Part shown: in pieces, positions 52,606 through 61,009 of the stretch | How the letters are laid out: the number at the start of each line of letters is the position of its first letter | How positions within the stretch are numbered: position 1 is the stretch's first letter | NCBI RefSeq assembly: GCF_040530035.1 | Contig: NZ_JBEWCD010000002.1 | Span: forward strand, 806,001 to 870,000 | Reading direction: 5' to 3' | From: Roseibium sp. HPY-6 | Lineage (GTDB): Bacteria > Pseudomonadota > Alphaproteobacteria > Rhizobiales > Stappiaceae | DNA: 64,000 nucleotides | Notes under the pieces: generated by a model | The model's database searches: none | What the model was told of the DNA's origin: nothing | What the model saw: only the letters and a program-made list of their open reading frames with translations | Translations under genes and position numbers: made by a program

Positions 52606-53220
52606 TCAGAGAAGTTTCAACCCTTTGAGGTCCTCTTCGAGCCCGGCGGCAGACCGGAAATGGTGCGCTGACATGCCCACCGATCGGGCAGCTTCCACAT
52701 TGGCCTTCGAATCGTCGATGAACAGGCAATCTTGTGGTTTCAAATCATTGCGTTTGAAAAGAACCTCATAAATCTTCGGATCCGGTTTGATGAGCCTTTC
52801 GTGCGCTGAGACAACAGTGTCGCGAAAGCTCGTCTTCAGAAAAGGAAAGCGATCCTGGGCTTCCACGAACTTCTCGGCAGAAAAATTGGTAACCGCATAG
52901 AGCGGAATGCCCTTCGATGCGAGTTCAGACAGTAGTTGCCGTGTTCCTGGAACTTCGCCGGGGACCATGTCATGCCAACGTTCCGAATAGGCGGCGATAA
53001 GATCCGCTTTATCCGGAAACTGCCCGGTCAATGCCTCAATACCCTCTTTCCAGGATCGTCCAAGGTCTTGCTGCAGGTTCCAGTCAGCGGTGCAGACGGT
53101 ATCCAGGAACATCTTACGTTCACGCGGATCGGGAATGAGCTGTCTATAGAGAATTTCGGGATTCCATTCGATGAGGACATTCCCTATATCGAAGACGACC
53201 GTCGTGATAGAATTCTGCAT
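52606..53220 (-). CDS. HAD-family phosphatase (YihX-like)
   Basis: 204 residues. HAD motif I is 'VVFDIGNVLIEWNPEIL', with DxGNV in place of DxDGT as in the YihX branch of sugar phosphatases; motif II Thr/Ser 'YAVTNFSAEKF', motif III Lys in 'HERLIKPDPKIYEVL' and motif IV 'CLFIDDSKANVEAA'. YihX removes phosphate from alpha-glucose-1-phosphate, a possible link to the nearby phosphohexomutase. The gene is convergent with the deacetylase gene; no strong terminator is seen in the 118-base gap. Confidence 0.9.
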   Translation of the reverse strand: MQNSITTVVFDIGNVLIEWNPEILYRQLIPDPRERKMFLDTVCTADWNLQQDLGRSWKEGIEALTGQFPDKADLIAAYSERWHDMVPGEVPGTRQLLSELASKGIPLYAVTNFSAEKFVEAQDRFPFLKTSFRDTVVSAHERLIKPDPKIYEVLFKRNDLKPQDCLFIDDSKANVEAARSVGMSAHHFRSAAGLEEDLKGLKLL

Positions 53221-53263
53221 AAATTAGTCCAATATTCGGGGCAGGTGAACTTTCGGGCGAAAA

Positions 53264-54244
53264 ATGATTTTTTCAAATTTATCAGATAGTTATGACAGGA
53301 CCGTGGCTTTCTTGTTTGAGTGCATTAAAGCGGCCTTCGTGATTCTCTTGCTGCTCCCTCTCGTTGTTTCTGCCAATGCTGCAGATCAAGAGACCATGCC
53401 TGACCGGTTGCGCCTCGGCGTTATTGTGGCAGGAGATGAAACAGCTCGCGATCGTGTGGAACCTTTCCGCCTCGCTCTTGAGGAAATCGCCGACCTGCCT
53501 GTCGACCTGTTTTTGCTTGATACGCTTGGCGAAGCTGTTGAAGGCATTGTGAACGGTCGTATCGACTATGTCAGGCTGTCGCCGTCCGCTTACGCCGCCG
53601 CACACAGGCTCTGCCAATGTGTCGAACCGTTGGTCACAGCAGGACCGGATGACTTTCCTGCCCGTTTTTACGCAATTCTTGTCAGCAAGAGGGGCGATGC
53701 GAATACGTCCCTTGAAGACCTTAAAGGAACGCGGCTTGCCGTTGGCAACAGCCAAGCCGTTGCAGCATACCGTGTCCCGATTGCAAACCTTGCTGCCGAC
53801 GGCATTGACGCGCGCAACCATTTTCAGACACTGGTCGAGGTGCAGAATCCGGTCGACGGTTTGCGGGCGCTGCTGGATGGGCGCGTGCAGGCTACTCTGG
53901 CTTGGTCAAGTCTTGCCGGCGAAGCCAAGAACGGCTTCACGGCTGGCACCTTGAACGACTATTACGTTTCGGGCAGCAAGGGCTTCAAGGATCTGGAAAT
54001 CGTCTGGCGCTCACCGCCGATACCTTACTCGGCCCACAGCATTTCAAAGGATCTGCCGGACGCGCTCAAGCGGAGGCTACGTGCCGGATTGATGGATCTG
54101 CGGCGGGAGTCTCCCGATGCGTACCTTGCCATCGAGCCGGATCTGCCCGGTGGATTTGAACCGGTCGTTCATGCGGATTATCGTCCGGTGCTCCGGACGT
54201 TCGAAGACGACTTTGCAAAGCTTCTTGAGCCGAACGCGCAATAG
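53264..54244 (+). CDS. PhnD-like periplasmic substrate-binding protein (orphan)
   Basis: 326 residues from the first ATG; an in-frame GTG at 53303 after AGGA would give a more ordinary signal peptide (VAFLFECIKAAFVILLLLPL, ending SANA). The mature part is a PhnD/phosphonate-type binding fold: 'RLRLGVIVAGDETARDRVEP', 'VNGRIDYVRLSPSAYAAA', 'SLEDLKGTRLAVGNSQAVAA', 'EIVWRSPPIPYSAHSISKDL'. No permease or ATPase is adjacent, so it may serve a distant transporter or be a sensor partner. A bidirectional terminator follows. Confidence 0.82.
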   Translation: MIFSNLSDSYDRTVAFLFECIKAAFVILLLLPLVVSANAADQETMPDRLRLGVIVAGDETARDRVEPFRLALEEIADLPVDLFLLDTLGEAVEGIVNGRIDYVRLSPSAYAAAHRLCQCVEPLVTAGPDDFPARFYAILVSKRGDANTSLEDLKGTRLAVGNSQAVAAYRVPIANLAADGIDARNHFQTLVEVQNPVDGLRALLDGRVQATLAWSSLAGEAKNGFTAGTLNDYYVSGSKGFKDLEIVWRSPPIPYSAHSISKDLPDALKRRLRAGLMDLRRESPDAYLAIEPDLPGGFEPVVHADYRPVLRTFEDDFAKLLEPNAQ

Positions 54245-54253
54245 ACGTTCGCA

Positions 54254-54286
54254 ACCGAAAACCTGAGATCACATCAGGTTTTCGGT
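54254..54286. terminator. Bidirectional terminator overlapping the ackA 3' end
   Basis: A perfect 13-bp stem ACCGAAAACCTGA/TCAGGTTTTCGGT with a 7-base loop sits between two convergent genes and covers the last codons of ackA. TTTT lies in the stem arm on either strand. Confidence 0.7.
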
Positions 54287-55438
54287 ATGACGGCGGATCA
54301 TTTCCTCTTCGTTTGTCGGTATGACCAGGACATTCATGCGGGAAGTCTCCGTCGAAATATCTACCGCGTTCGCGATATTCTTGTTTTCGTCAATCTCCAT
54401 TCCGAGCCAGTGCTGACTTGCGCAAATCCTGGACCTGATGCCTGCCGCGTTTTCACCGATGCCACCTGTGAACACGAATGTGTCCACACCGCTCAGGACA
54501 GCGGCCATGGCGCCCAGTTCCCGCCGGGCGCGGAAAACATAATAGTCGATCGCCTGCGCGGCCTTCGGGTCGTCGCTCAACGTCAGCGTCCGCATGTCCT
54601 GCGTCATGCCTGACAGGCCCTTGAGACCGGATTCCTTGTAGAGAAGATCCGAGACTTCATCTGCCGTCATGCCTTTGGTGGTGAGCAGATACAAAACGGC
54701 GCCCGGATCGAGCTGGCCGCATCGTGTCCCCATGGGCAGACCGTCGAGCGCGGTGAAGCCCATCGTTGAGCCGATGCTCTGGCCGTCGCGAATAGCACAC
54801 ATGGACGCGCCGTTGCCCAGATGCGCGACAATGACCTTGCCCGCGTAAACATCAGGTGCTGAAACCTTGAGGTAATCGCAGATATATTCGTAAGACAGGC
54901 CGTGAAAGCCGTAACGCCGAACGCCTTCATCATAAAGGTTGCGGGGCAAGGCGAATGTATCATTCACCCAGGGATGATTACGGTGAAAGGATGTGTCGAA
55001 ACAGGCCGTTTGCGAGGCACCTGGAAACGCCGTACGCGCCGCTCTGATCCCGGCGAGATTGTGCGGCTGGTGCAGCGGTGCGAGCGGCTCAAGCCTTGCC
55101 AATTCATTGAGAACCTCGTCGGTTATACGCACCGGGCCGGTGTATTTTGTCCCGCCGTGGACAACGCGATGCCCAACGGCATCGACGTGGCAGCCGTCAA
55201 GTTCCTCTTCCAGGACGCGCAAAAGGGCGGCGATCGCAGCGCGATGATCCTGCCCCTCTTTTGGAGTGAGTGGGCGCTCCATATGCGTAGAAGAAATGTG
55301 CGATTTGAGATCGATCGTCGGAACAGCCCCGAGACCGGAAATCTGTCCCGTCAGTTGAATTTTAGTGCCGTCGTAAAGCGAAAATTTGATGGAAGAAGAA
55401 CCGGTGTTGAGGACAAGAATGACCGAAGCCATGTTCAT
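54269..55438 (-). CDS. ackA: Acetate kinase
   Basis: 389 residues. 'ILVLNTGSSSIKFSLYDG' (ATP/Mg start), 'VGHRVVHGG' (catalytic Arg and His), 'ACFDTSFHRNHP', 'VIVAHLGNGASMCAIRDGQS', 'DPGAVLYLLTTKG' and 'FVFTGGIGENAAGIRSRIC' cover the family. It makes ATP from acetyl phosphate, or the reverse. The ATG overlaps the stop of the MaoC-Pta gene by 4 bases, so the two products are made together. Confidence 0.96.
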   Translation of the reverse strand: MNMASVILVLNTGSSSIKFSLYDGTKIQLTGQISGLGAVPTIDLKSHISSTHMERPLTPKEGQDHRAAIAALLRVLEEELDGCHVDAVGHRVVHGGTKYTGPVRITDEVLNELARLEPLAPLHQPHNLAGIRAARTAFPGASQTACFDTSFHRNHPWVNDTFALPRNLYDEGVRRYGFHGLSYEYICDYLKVSAPDVYAGKVIVAHLGNGASMCAIRDGQSIGSTMGFTALDGLPMGTRCGQLDPGAVLYLLTTKGMTADEVSDLLYKESGLKGLSGMTQDMRTLTLSDDPKAAQAIDYYVFRARRELGAMAAVLSGVDTFVFTGGIGENAAGIRSRICASQHWLGMEIDENKNIANAVDISTETSRMNVLVIPTNEEEMIRRHTENLM

Positions 55439-56847
55439 TTAGCCTCCCGGTCCAGGATGCCTGCCGGAGAACCGTTCGCTTGCCAGTGCATGTAGAGCAG
55501 TGCGAGCGCGCAGGACGCCAGGCGGGCGCGGCCGTCGTCAGCGCGGCTCGTCAGCATGACCGGGACCTTTGCTCCGATCACCAGACCGGCTGCTTCGGCG
55601 TGAGCGATGAAGGTGAGTTCCTTTGCCAGCATGTTTCCCGATTCCAGATTGGGAACAATCAGCACTTCCGCGTGGCCGGCCACAAGCGACGTTATGCCCT
55701 TCGTACGTGCCGCCTGGACATCAATGGCGTTATCCATCGCCAGGGGACCATCGACAATCGCGCCGGTAATCTGTCCCCTTTCGGCCATTTTGGACAGCAC
55801 AGCTGCATCAAGACTGGACGGGATCGCCGGATTGACGGTCTCGATTGCCGACAGAATGCCAACTCGCGGTGTTTCGAGGCCGAGTGACAAGGCCGCTTCG
55901 ATGGCATTTTGCGTGATGTCGACCTTGGTATTGAGGTCAGGCGTGATGTTGATAGCTGCGTCTGAAATCAGAACCGGTGTTTTGCGCCCGGGGATATCCA
56001 TGACGAATACGTGGCTGATACGTCGCTTTGTGCGTAATCCGCCGTCTCTTTTGACGACGTGATGCAGAAGGTGGTCCGTGTGCAAATGCCCTTTCATGAC
56101 CGCCTTGACCTTGCCTTCATGCACCATCGCGACAGCGCGGCCGGCTGCTTCCATCTCGTCTTCGATATCGATCAGTTCGAAGGCGCTGATATCTTCGTCC
56201 AGTTCTTTGGCAGCACCTTCAATACGGTCTTTCGCACCGATCAGAACCGGATGGATCAATCCCTCGCGTGCGGCCAACAAAGCGCCTTCGAGAGAATTGG
56301 GATCGTCAGGCGCTGCAACGGCAGTCGGTAGTGCGGGTAAAGTCTTTGCCAGCTCGATCATTCTGTTGAAATGTCTGTGCCGTTGAACAAGCAAAGCTGG
56401 GATATTGCTGGAATCGAACTCGATGCTCTCGGTCGGTGCTTTCACTTCGGCAACGCCTTCGACAAGCCGCACGCCGTCTCCCCGCGTGACCGTGAGGTCG
56501 AAGACAATCACATTGTCCGGCTGTTTTTCTGTCGCAGTCACCCTGACATGCAACTGGTCGCCGACGGCAGCTGCGCCGAGAAACCGGAAAGACTGCGACT
56601 TGTAGACGGTCCCGGGCCCCGGGAGGATATTGCCGAGTACCGCTGATGCCAGTCCGCCGACCCACATGGCTGGAGCCACCGGTTTGTCGACCTGGCCGTC
56701 GCCGGTCCAATCAGTATCGGGTAGATGAATTGGATTGTGGTTTCCCGATGCGTGCGCGAACACCAGCAGGTCATTGCTGGAGCATTCGCGCACGATTTCC
56801 GCCGAATCGCCTACTTCTATCTGGTCGTAAGTCTTGTTAGTCGCCAT
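55435..56847 (-). CDS. MaoC-like hydratase fused to phosphate acetyl/butyryltransferase
   Basis: 470 residues. The N-terminal ~140 residues are a hot-dog MaoC domain with the hydratase motif 'FAHASGNHNPIHL' followed by 'APAMWVGGLASAVLGNILPG'. The C-terminal ~310 residues are a Pta/Ptb domain ('GKVKAVMKGHLHTDHLLHHV', 'PVLISDAAINITPDLNTKVD', 'ILSAIETVNPAIPSSLDAAV', 'GAIVDGPLAMDNAID'). Annotated bifunctional enoyl-CoA hydratase/phosphate acetyltransferases have this layout. With AckA it would turn acyl-CoA into acyl phosphate and then acid plus ATP. Whether the MaoC part is catalytically active is not known. Confidence 0.93.
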   Translation of the reverse strand: MATNKTYDQIEVGDSAEIVRECSSNDLLVFAHASGNHNPIHLPDTDWTGDGQVDKPVAPAMWVGGLASAVLGNILPGPGTVYKSQSFRFLGAAAVGDQLHVRVTATEKQPDNVIVFDLTVTRGDGVRLVEGVAEVKAPTESIEFDSSNIPALLVQRHRHFNRMIELAKTLPALPTAVAAPDDPNSLEGALLAAREGLIHPVLIGAKDRIEGAAKELDEDISAFELIDIEDEMEAAGRAVAMVHEGKVKAVMKGHLHTDHLLHHVVKRDGGLRTKRRISHVFVMDIPGRKTPVLISDAAINITPDLNTKVDITQNAIEAALSLGLETPRVGILSAIETVNPAIPSSLDAAVLSKMAERGQITGAIVDGPLAMDNAIDVQAARTKGITSLVAGHAEVLIVPNLESGNMLAKELTFIAHAEAAGLVIGAKVPVMLTSRADDGRARLASCALALLYMHWQANGSPAGILDREAK

Positions 56848-56961
56848 CGGTTACGGGTCCCACCTGAACAATCAATATTGCAATGCAGCATTTCAGGAGG
56901 GTACCCGGATTGTGCGACGATACAAATACGGGAGAGTAATTATTCTGTTCCTACGCGGAAC

Positions 56962-57543
56962 TCAGCAGTTGCCGCAGGTGACGGTTCCCGTGATCCGTGG
57001 CGACAGATAGTAGGTATCGCTCAGTTCGAGAGCGGAGGGGCTCCAGTCGAACATATTCGTGAACACACCAGTGAAACTTGGTGTGTAGGTCAGGTTCGTC
57101 TGACCGACGACAACCGATGTATTCGGAACGGCGACAGATGCTGGCAATGCAATTGGAGGAGCATCACCCGCGGTCCAGGGAGCTGATTCCGCTGAGTCCC
57201 GGCTCCAGTCAACGGATGCGTTGCCGTCTTCATCGAATGTTATGCTTGCAACGATGACCTGCAGATTATCGGCAGGATAGGGCGCGAGAATTTCCGCCCC
57301 GATATCGAGCAAATCGTTGAGGTCGTTGCGTTCAACCGCTTCTTCCTGGGCCACCAAGTCGGCAATCGCGTTGGCAATTCGGCTGACTTTCCGGTCCTGG
57401 TTCAGGGCCTCGGCCAGTTCCGTCATGCCAATGAGAAGCAGGAACATGAACGGCAGGATCATCGCAAATTCTACAGCGGATACGCCATCTTCATCCCTGC
57501 GGAGTCTTTTCAAGGCACGAATAGGAGTGTTGTTCGTGGTCAT
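56962..57543 (-). CDS. TadE/TadG-type minor pilin, 1
   Basis: 193 residues from the ATG at 57541-57543, which follows GGAGA; the frame extends to 57633 but would overlap the upstream gene. A short basic N-terminus leads to 'DGVSAVEFAMILPFMFLLLI', the TadE-like prepilin segment with the conserved Glu in VEF. The C-terminal part contains two Cys (TCGNC) at the very end. It would be a pseudopilin of the Tad machine. The second TadE gene lies 16 bases upstream. Confidence 0.87.
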   Translation of the reverse strand: MTTNNTPIRALKRLRRDEDGVSAVEFAMILPFMFLLLIGMTELAEALNQDRKVSRIANAIADLVAQEEAVERNDLNDLLDIGAEILAPYPADNLQVIVASITFDEDGNASVDWSRDSAESAPWTAGDAPPIALPASVAVPNTSVVVGQTNLTYTPSFTGVFTNMFDWSPSALELSDTYYLSPRITGTVTCGNC

Positions 57544-57559
57544 TGACGGTCTCCAGGTA

Positions 57560-58114
57560 TCATTCCCAGGGTTCATTGCGGAACACCATTGTTGACGTGA
57601 GATAGCGTTCGGTGCCGTTGTCATTGAGCGCAAGATTGAGAGCGGATGTCATCATCGGCCATCGGTAAAGGACCTTGACGACCATTATGTCCCCGGCGCC
57701 ACCCGTGGAAAGATTGTCGTCGTCATTGTCCTTCAGATTGCCGTCTTCGTCATACGGGCTGGCTTGCGCTGCCGCGTCGGCAAAATCGTCCACCCGCTGT
57801 ACATCGACCGTGAGTCTGTCGGTGTCACACATAAAGGACGGCATGTAACCGCAAATGACATCTTTAAACTCGGCAACTGTCGAGATGCCGCCGTGCTGAC
57901 CGGTCCTGATAAGCCGGGAGGCGCTGATCACGGAATTGTCGACCATGCGATTGACGAACATCGCGATCCCGATTTCCATGATCCCAAAAACGATGATGAA
58001 GAATGGCAGAGCGATCATCGAAAACTCGACCGCAGTAACGCCTTCACGATCCTTCACAAAGGATCTGAGTATCCTGCGGCCTATTAATCGGCGGTAATAG
58101 CTTCTGCCACTCAT
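57560..58114 (-). CDS. TadE-type minor pilin, 2
   Basis: 184 residues. Basic N-terminus then 'EGVTAVEFSMIALPFFIIVF', the TadE prepilin signature with Glu+5, then a globular part with an Asp/Asn-rich stretch ('DEDGNLKDNDDDNLS') and two Cys (near 88 and 95). It lies 16 bases before the first TadE gene and 23 bases after the small CpaC-like gene, so the three form a minus-strand pilus unit. Confidence 0.87.
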   Translation of the reverse strand: MSGRSYYRRLIGRRILRSFVKDREGVTAVEFSMIALPFFIIVFGIMEIGIAMFVNRMVDNSVISASRLIRTGQHGGISTVAEFKDVICGYMPSFMCDTDRLTVDVQRVDDFADAAAQASPYDEDGNLKDNDDDNLSTGGAGDIMVVKVLYRWPMMTSALNLALNDNGTERYLTSTMVFRNEPWE

Positions 58115-58137
58115 CGTTCTCTCATTTCATAGTACGG

Positions 58138-58599
58138 TTAGTTGGCTCCTGCTGCGGCAGCGGCCAGGGAGTTTCTGGAGTTCGCCTGTTCTGCGACTTC
58201 GTTGAAGGCTTCGACGCCGTCGCCGAGACGTACTGTCGGTTCGCAGTTCGGGCTGCAGGACATGGATGAGCGAACGGCATTGCGGTAAACGGCCACGACG
58301 TCGTCTTCCGCTGCACGGACCGTGATAACTTCGTCGACGATCGGTTTGCTGTCCTTGTCCAGGATGACGAGATTTGTCGAGCCGTAACTCTTACCGGTGA
58401 TCACGACCGTATTGTCGTCAAACATGGAAACATCCGCGATGAACGGATTTCCGACGATAACGGCAGAAGCGCCATCATCAATACGGAAGATCTTGGCACG
58501 GTCTACTGTAACCATCACCGGTCCATCTTGAGCCATCACTATGCTTGTTTGAACTGCAAACACAAGCACGCCAGTCCATCTGATTAGGTTCATAAACAT
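58138..58599 (-). CDS. Small pilus protein with CpaC/RcpA N-terminal domain
   Basis: About 153 residues from the ATG at 58599 (GGAG upstream). A signal peptide ends near 'IVMAQDG'. The mature part 'VDRAKIFRIDDGASAVIVGN' and 'VVITGKSYGSTNLVILDKDS' is the domain found at the N-terminus of the CpaC secretin ('RSVVINLAEDAADVLISNPE' in this window's CpaC), without secretin or BON parts. Such stand-alone copies occur in alphaproteobacterial tad loci; the role is probably periplasmic assembly. The C-terminal half is specific, with a Cys pair (SCSPNC). Confidence 0.85.
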   Translation of the reverse strand: MFMNLIRWTGVLVFAVQTSIVMAQDGPVMVTVDRAKIFRIDDGASAVIVGNPFIADVSMFDDNTVVITGKSYGSTNLVILDKDSKPIVDEVITVRAAEDDVVAVYRNAVRSSMSCSPNCEPTVRLGDGVEAFNEVAEQANSRNSLAAAAAGAN

Positions 58600-59122
58600 G
58601 CTTATGAATACTCCATTAGTGTCATTTCTTTCGAGATCATGCCGCAAACGTGGTGAACGATCTGCTAACGCGATGAAAATTAGAATTGACACCGGCGCGC
58701 ATCGGAATGCTTTTGCGCTTCGAATTGTTTTGAGTTGAATTTCGAAATGGTTCCGAAAGAGTTGCATCTTGAGCGGTGCAGTGCCCGAGATTTGGGCGCA
58801 TTTGAAAGTATATATTATAATGAGAACGATAATATTCTGCAAAAAGCGCTTTTTGGAAGCTGAGGAGATATCGAGAAGTCGATGAAGAAATAAAAATTAA
58901 GAAAGGTTTATGTTTTTACTTGGTGCTTTTGGATCGGTTAACTGTTTTTTATCTATACCATTTTTTAACTATAGTTAAACTAATCACGACTAGCCCGGAA
59001 TCATTTGATCACTTTAACTGGTTGGAAAGCTCTCTGTCCTAGGGTGAGTTCATGTTCGAACGGACTAAAAAAAGATCCGGCGAACTTGAAGCTGTCAACT
59101 CAGTGGTACTTGGAGCAAAAAC
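58600..59122. promoter_or_regulatory. AT-rich divergent pilus promoter region with TTAA palindrome
   Basis: 520 bases without a gene between the minus-strand pilus unit and the Flp pilin gene. A perfect 16-bp palindrome TTTAACTATAGTTAAA at 58964-58979 contains two TTAA half-sites, and GGTTAAC occurs near 58936. CtrA boxes are TTAA-N7-TTAA; the spacing here is 6, so this is CtrA-like rather than canonical. Confidence 0.45.
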
Positions 59123-59299
59123 ATGAAATCTCTTATGAACCGTTTCGCTAAAGACGAATCTGGCGCAACTGCAATCGAATACGGCCTGATCGCTGGCCTG
59201 CTGTCCATCGTCATCATCGCTGCCGTTTCTCTGGCAGGTACGTCGCTGACGAGCGTTTTCAGCACCATCGCGACCAAGCTCGACGATTCCGTCAAGTAA
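59123..59299 (+). CDS. Flp-family type IVb major pilin
   Basis: 58 residues, short as usual for Flp. A 14-residue leader (MKSLMNRFAKDESG) ends at the prepilin peptidase site, G|ATAIEYGLIA, with the conserved Glu-Tyr at mature positions 5-6, and is followed by one hydrophobic helix (IAGLLSIVIIAAVSLAGTSL). GGAG lies 7 bases before the ATG. It is a monocistronic gene with two hairpins behind it, as expected for a strongly expressed structural pilin. CpaA, encoded next, would process it. Confidence 0.96.
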   Translation: MKSLMNRFAKDESGATAIEYGLIAGLLSIVIIAAVSLAGTSLTSVFSTIATKLDDSVK

Positions 59300-59310
59300 G
59301 TCGGCTGGCA

Positions 59311-59369
59311 TTGCAGCGTCGGCAACGGCGCTGCAAAGAAAACGGGCAGATCACTGCCCGTTTTTTTTT
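59311..59369 (+). terminator. Hairpin plus Rho-independent terminator after the pilin gene
   Basis: A first stem TTGCAGCG/CGCTGCAA (59311-59336) is followed by ACGGGCAG/CTGCCCGT (59342-59361) and nine Ts. The first hairpin may stabilise the abundant pilin mRNA. Confidence 0.9.
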
Positions 59370-59437
59370 ACCTGTCTGTCTTTCGTTAACCCGTCTTTCC
59401 TATAGTCGGCTCGTTAGAAAAAGTGGTTGGGTTCCCA

Positions 59438-59953
59438 ATGTTAGAAGCAGCACTTCTTGTCGTGTTTCCAATGCTCGTCGCATTCGGCGGGGCGTCTGAT
59501 CTTCTGACTATGACGATCCAGAACCGGGTATCGATCCTTTTGATAGCCGGGTTTGCAATTCTCTCGCTATCGACAGGTTTGCCGCTCGAAGCCTGGGGCA
59601 TGCATGCGCTTGGGCCGCTCGTGGTATTCCCGTTCTGCTTCGTGTGCTGGTATTTCCGTTGGATGGGCGGCGGCGACGCAAAATTCCTGACCGCAATATC
59701 CTTGTGGATCGGATTTACACCGGAATTGATGGCTTTCAGCCTGCTTGCCTCTCTCTATGGCATGTTTTTGACCATTGGCCTCCTTTATATGAGGAACATG
59801 GTGGTTCTCCCCGATACGCTTGCGCGTCAGGAATGGCTGGCGAAACTGCATGACCAGCGCAGCGGGATTCCATATGGCATTACAATTGCGATTGCCGGGT
59901 TGCAGGTCTATCCGATGACCTCCTGGTTCAAAATGGTCGCACAGGCCTATTAG
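59438..59953 (+). CDS. cpaA: Prepilin peptidase CpaA (A24 family)
   Basis: 171 residues from ATG 59438 (a GTG at 59423 is also possible). About five TM helices. The two catalytic aspartates are in 'GGASDLLTMTIQNRVS' and 'RWMGGGDAKFLTAISLW' (GxGDxK-type). It cleaves the leader of the Flp pilin and TadE-like pseudopilins in the inner membrane. It is transcribed separately from the pilin because a strong terminator lies between them. Confidence 0.94.
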   Translation: MLEAALLVVFPMLVAFGGASDLLTMTIQNRVSILLIAGFAILSLSTGLPLEAWGMHALGPLVVFPFCFVCWYFRWMGGGDAKFLTAISLWIGFTPELMAFSLLASLYGMFLTIGLLYMRNMVVLPDTLARQEWLAKLHDQRSGIPYGITIAIAGLQVYPMTSWFKMVAQAY

Positions 59954-60195
59954 GTCCATTGGACAAAGGCGTCACGATCGCTTCAATGCATCAAAAGCGG
60001 TTTGTTGATGCTGCAAGCTCATTCTCAGGAAAACACATACCCGATTGGAAGCACGACAGTCCGCCTACTGCCGTGACCCTTTAGTCTCGATGTGTTCGAA
60101 TCGTGAGATGCCGGACTTGCTATGTCGCAAGCCAGGCAACACCCGATCGGGTATAACAGTCTTGGCAAGTGCCGCTAAGCCGGCTGGTAACGAAC

Positions 60196-60675
60196 ATGCC
60201 AAACGGAGAAAGTTGGGTTGCGCGCCTTGTGAAAACTGTATGGACGCTGATTTGTTCCGAGAACAAGGCATTTGCACAACCGAATAAGGCGCGCACAGCT
60301 GCTCTGTCGAACGAACTCGACACTTATGTTTGTAGTGACAATGAGACAGTGATGCACAGTGCCGCTGCGTTTTGGCAGGGAAGCCGGCGGAAATGGCACT
60401 GGCCGCATCGTGGCGATGGCGGAAAAGACTTTCACCTTAAGAAAGAAGGGTCTCTACCCGGCCCTTATAAGAATCTGTGGGAAACGCGTTTCGCCGATCA
60501 ATATTCGGACGGCGATGAAGTCGATCACATATTTGAAGTGCTGATTGATCTCGTGGCGCTGGATACCGATTTCAGGCATGACAATTGTCTTGCCGCTGCC
60601 AGTGTCGGAAAATCCCTTTCCTTAGCGACGCGTGAAAAGCAATGCCTTTTGGCGAGCTTGTTCGCCCGCCGGTAG
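60196..60675 (+). CDS. Uncertain hypothetical protein between cpaA and cpaB
   Basis: 159 codons from ATG 60196 (frame open from 60169). The second half has gene-like codon use ('DGDEVDHIFEVLIDLVALDT' then 'DNCLAAASVGKSLSLATREK'), while the first half looks less protein-like and has a poor start. No family is recognised. The 1-kb gap in which it lies is unusual for a tad locus. It may be a real species-specific gene, a decayed gene or chance. Confidence 0.3.
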   Translation: MPNGESWVARLVKTVWTLICSENKAFAQPNKARTAALSNELDTYVCSDNETVMHSAAAFWQGSRRKWHWPHRGDGGKDFHLKKEGSLPGPYKNLWETRFADQYSDGDEVDHIFEVLIDLVALDTDFRHDNCLAAASVGKSLSLATREKQCLLASLFARR

Positions 60676-60897
60676 GAAAAGCCGCCATCTGACGATTCGC
60701 TCTTCAAGCTGCGATTGACCCGGTGGAATCTTAAAAGCGAGCACTGATGGCCCACTCGAGTTGCCGATTGCCACTTTGACTTCTTTAAAAGTGATCCGCG
60801 TTCTGCGCCTAGAAACACGTATGTGCTTCAATGTATCAAGCGAATGAAGTCTCGATTTTCGCAAATTGAAAGGCAATTCGGAAGGCTTTCAGTAAAG

Positions 60898-60939
60898 TTA
60901 ACGAAAATTAACCAAAAACTTCTACTCCTGGTTAACCAT
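60898..60939 (+). promoter_or_regulatory. Cluster of CtrA-like TTAA sites upstream of cpaB
   Basis: TTAACGAAAATTAACC (60898-60913, two TTAA half-sites 6 bases apart) and TTAACCAT (60932-60939), a half-site consensus for CtrA in Caulobacter, lie 70-110 bases before the preferred cpaB start. Pilus genes of Caulobacter are under CtrA control; the same is inferred here. Confidence 0.45.
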
Positions 60940-61009
60940 GTTTTGACCAATTACCCGTCATTCTATGCTGAAGAAACGCATCGGCGCACAGGATCATTGG
61001 GTTTTTGTC

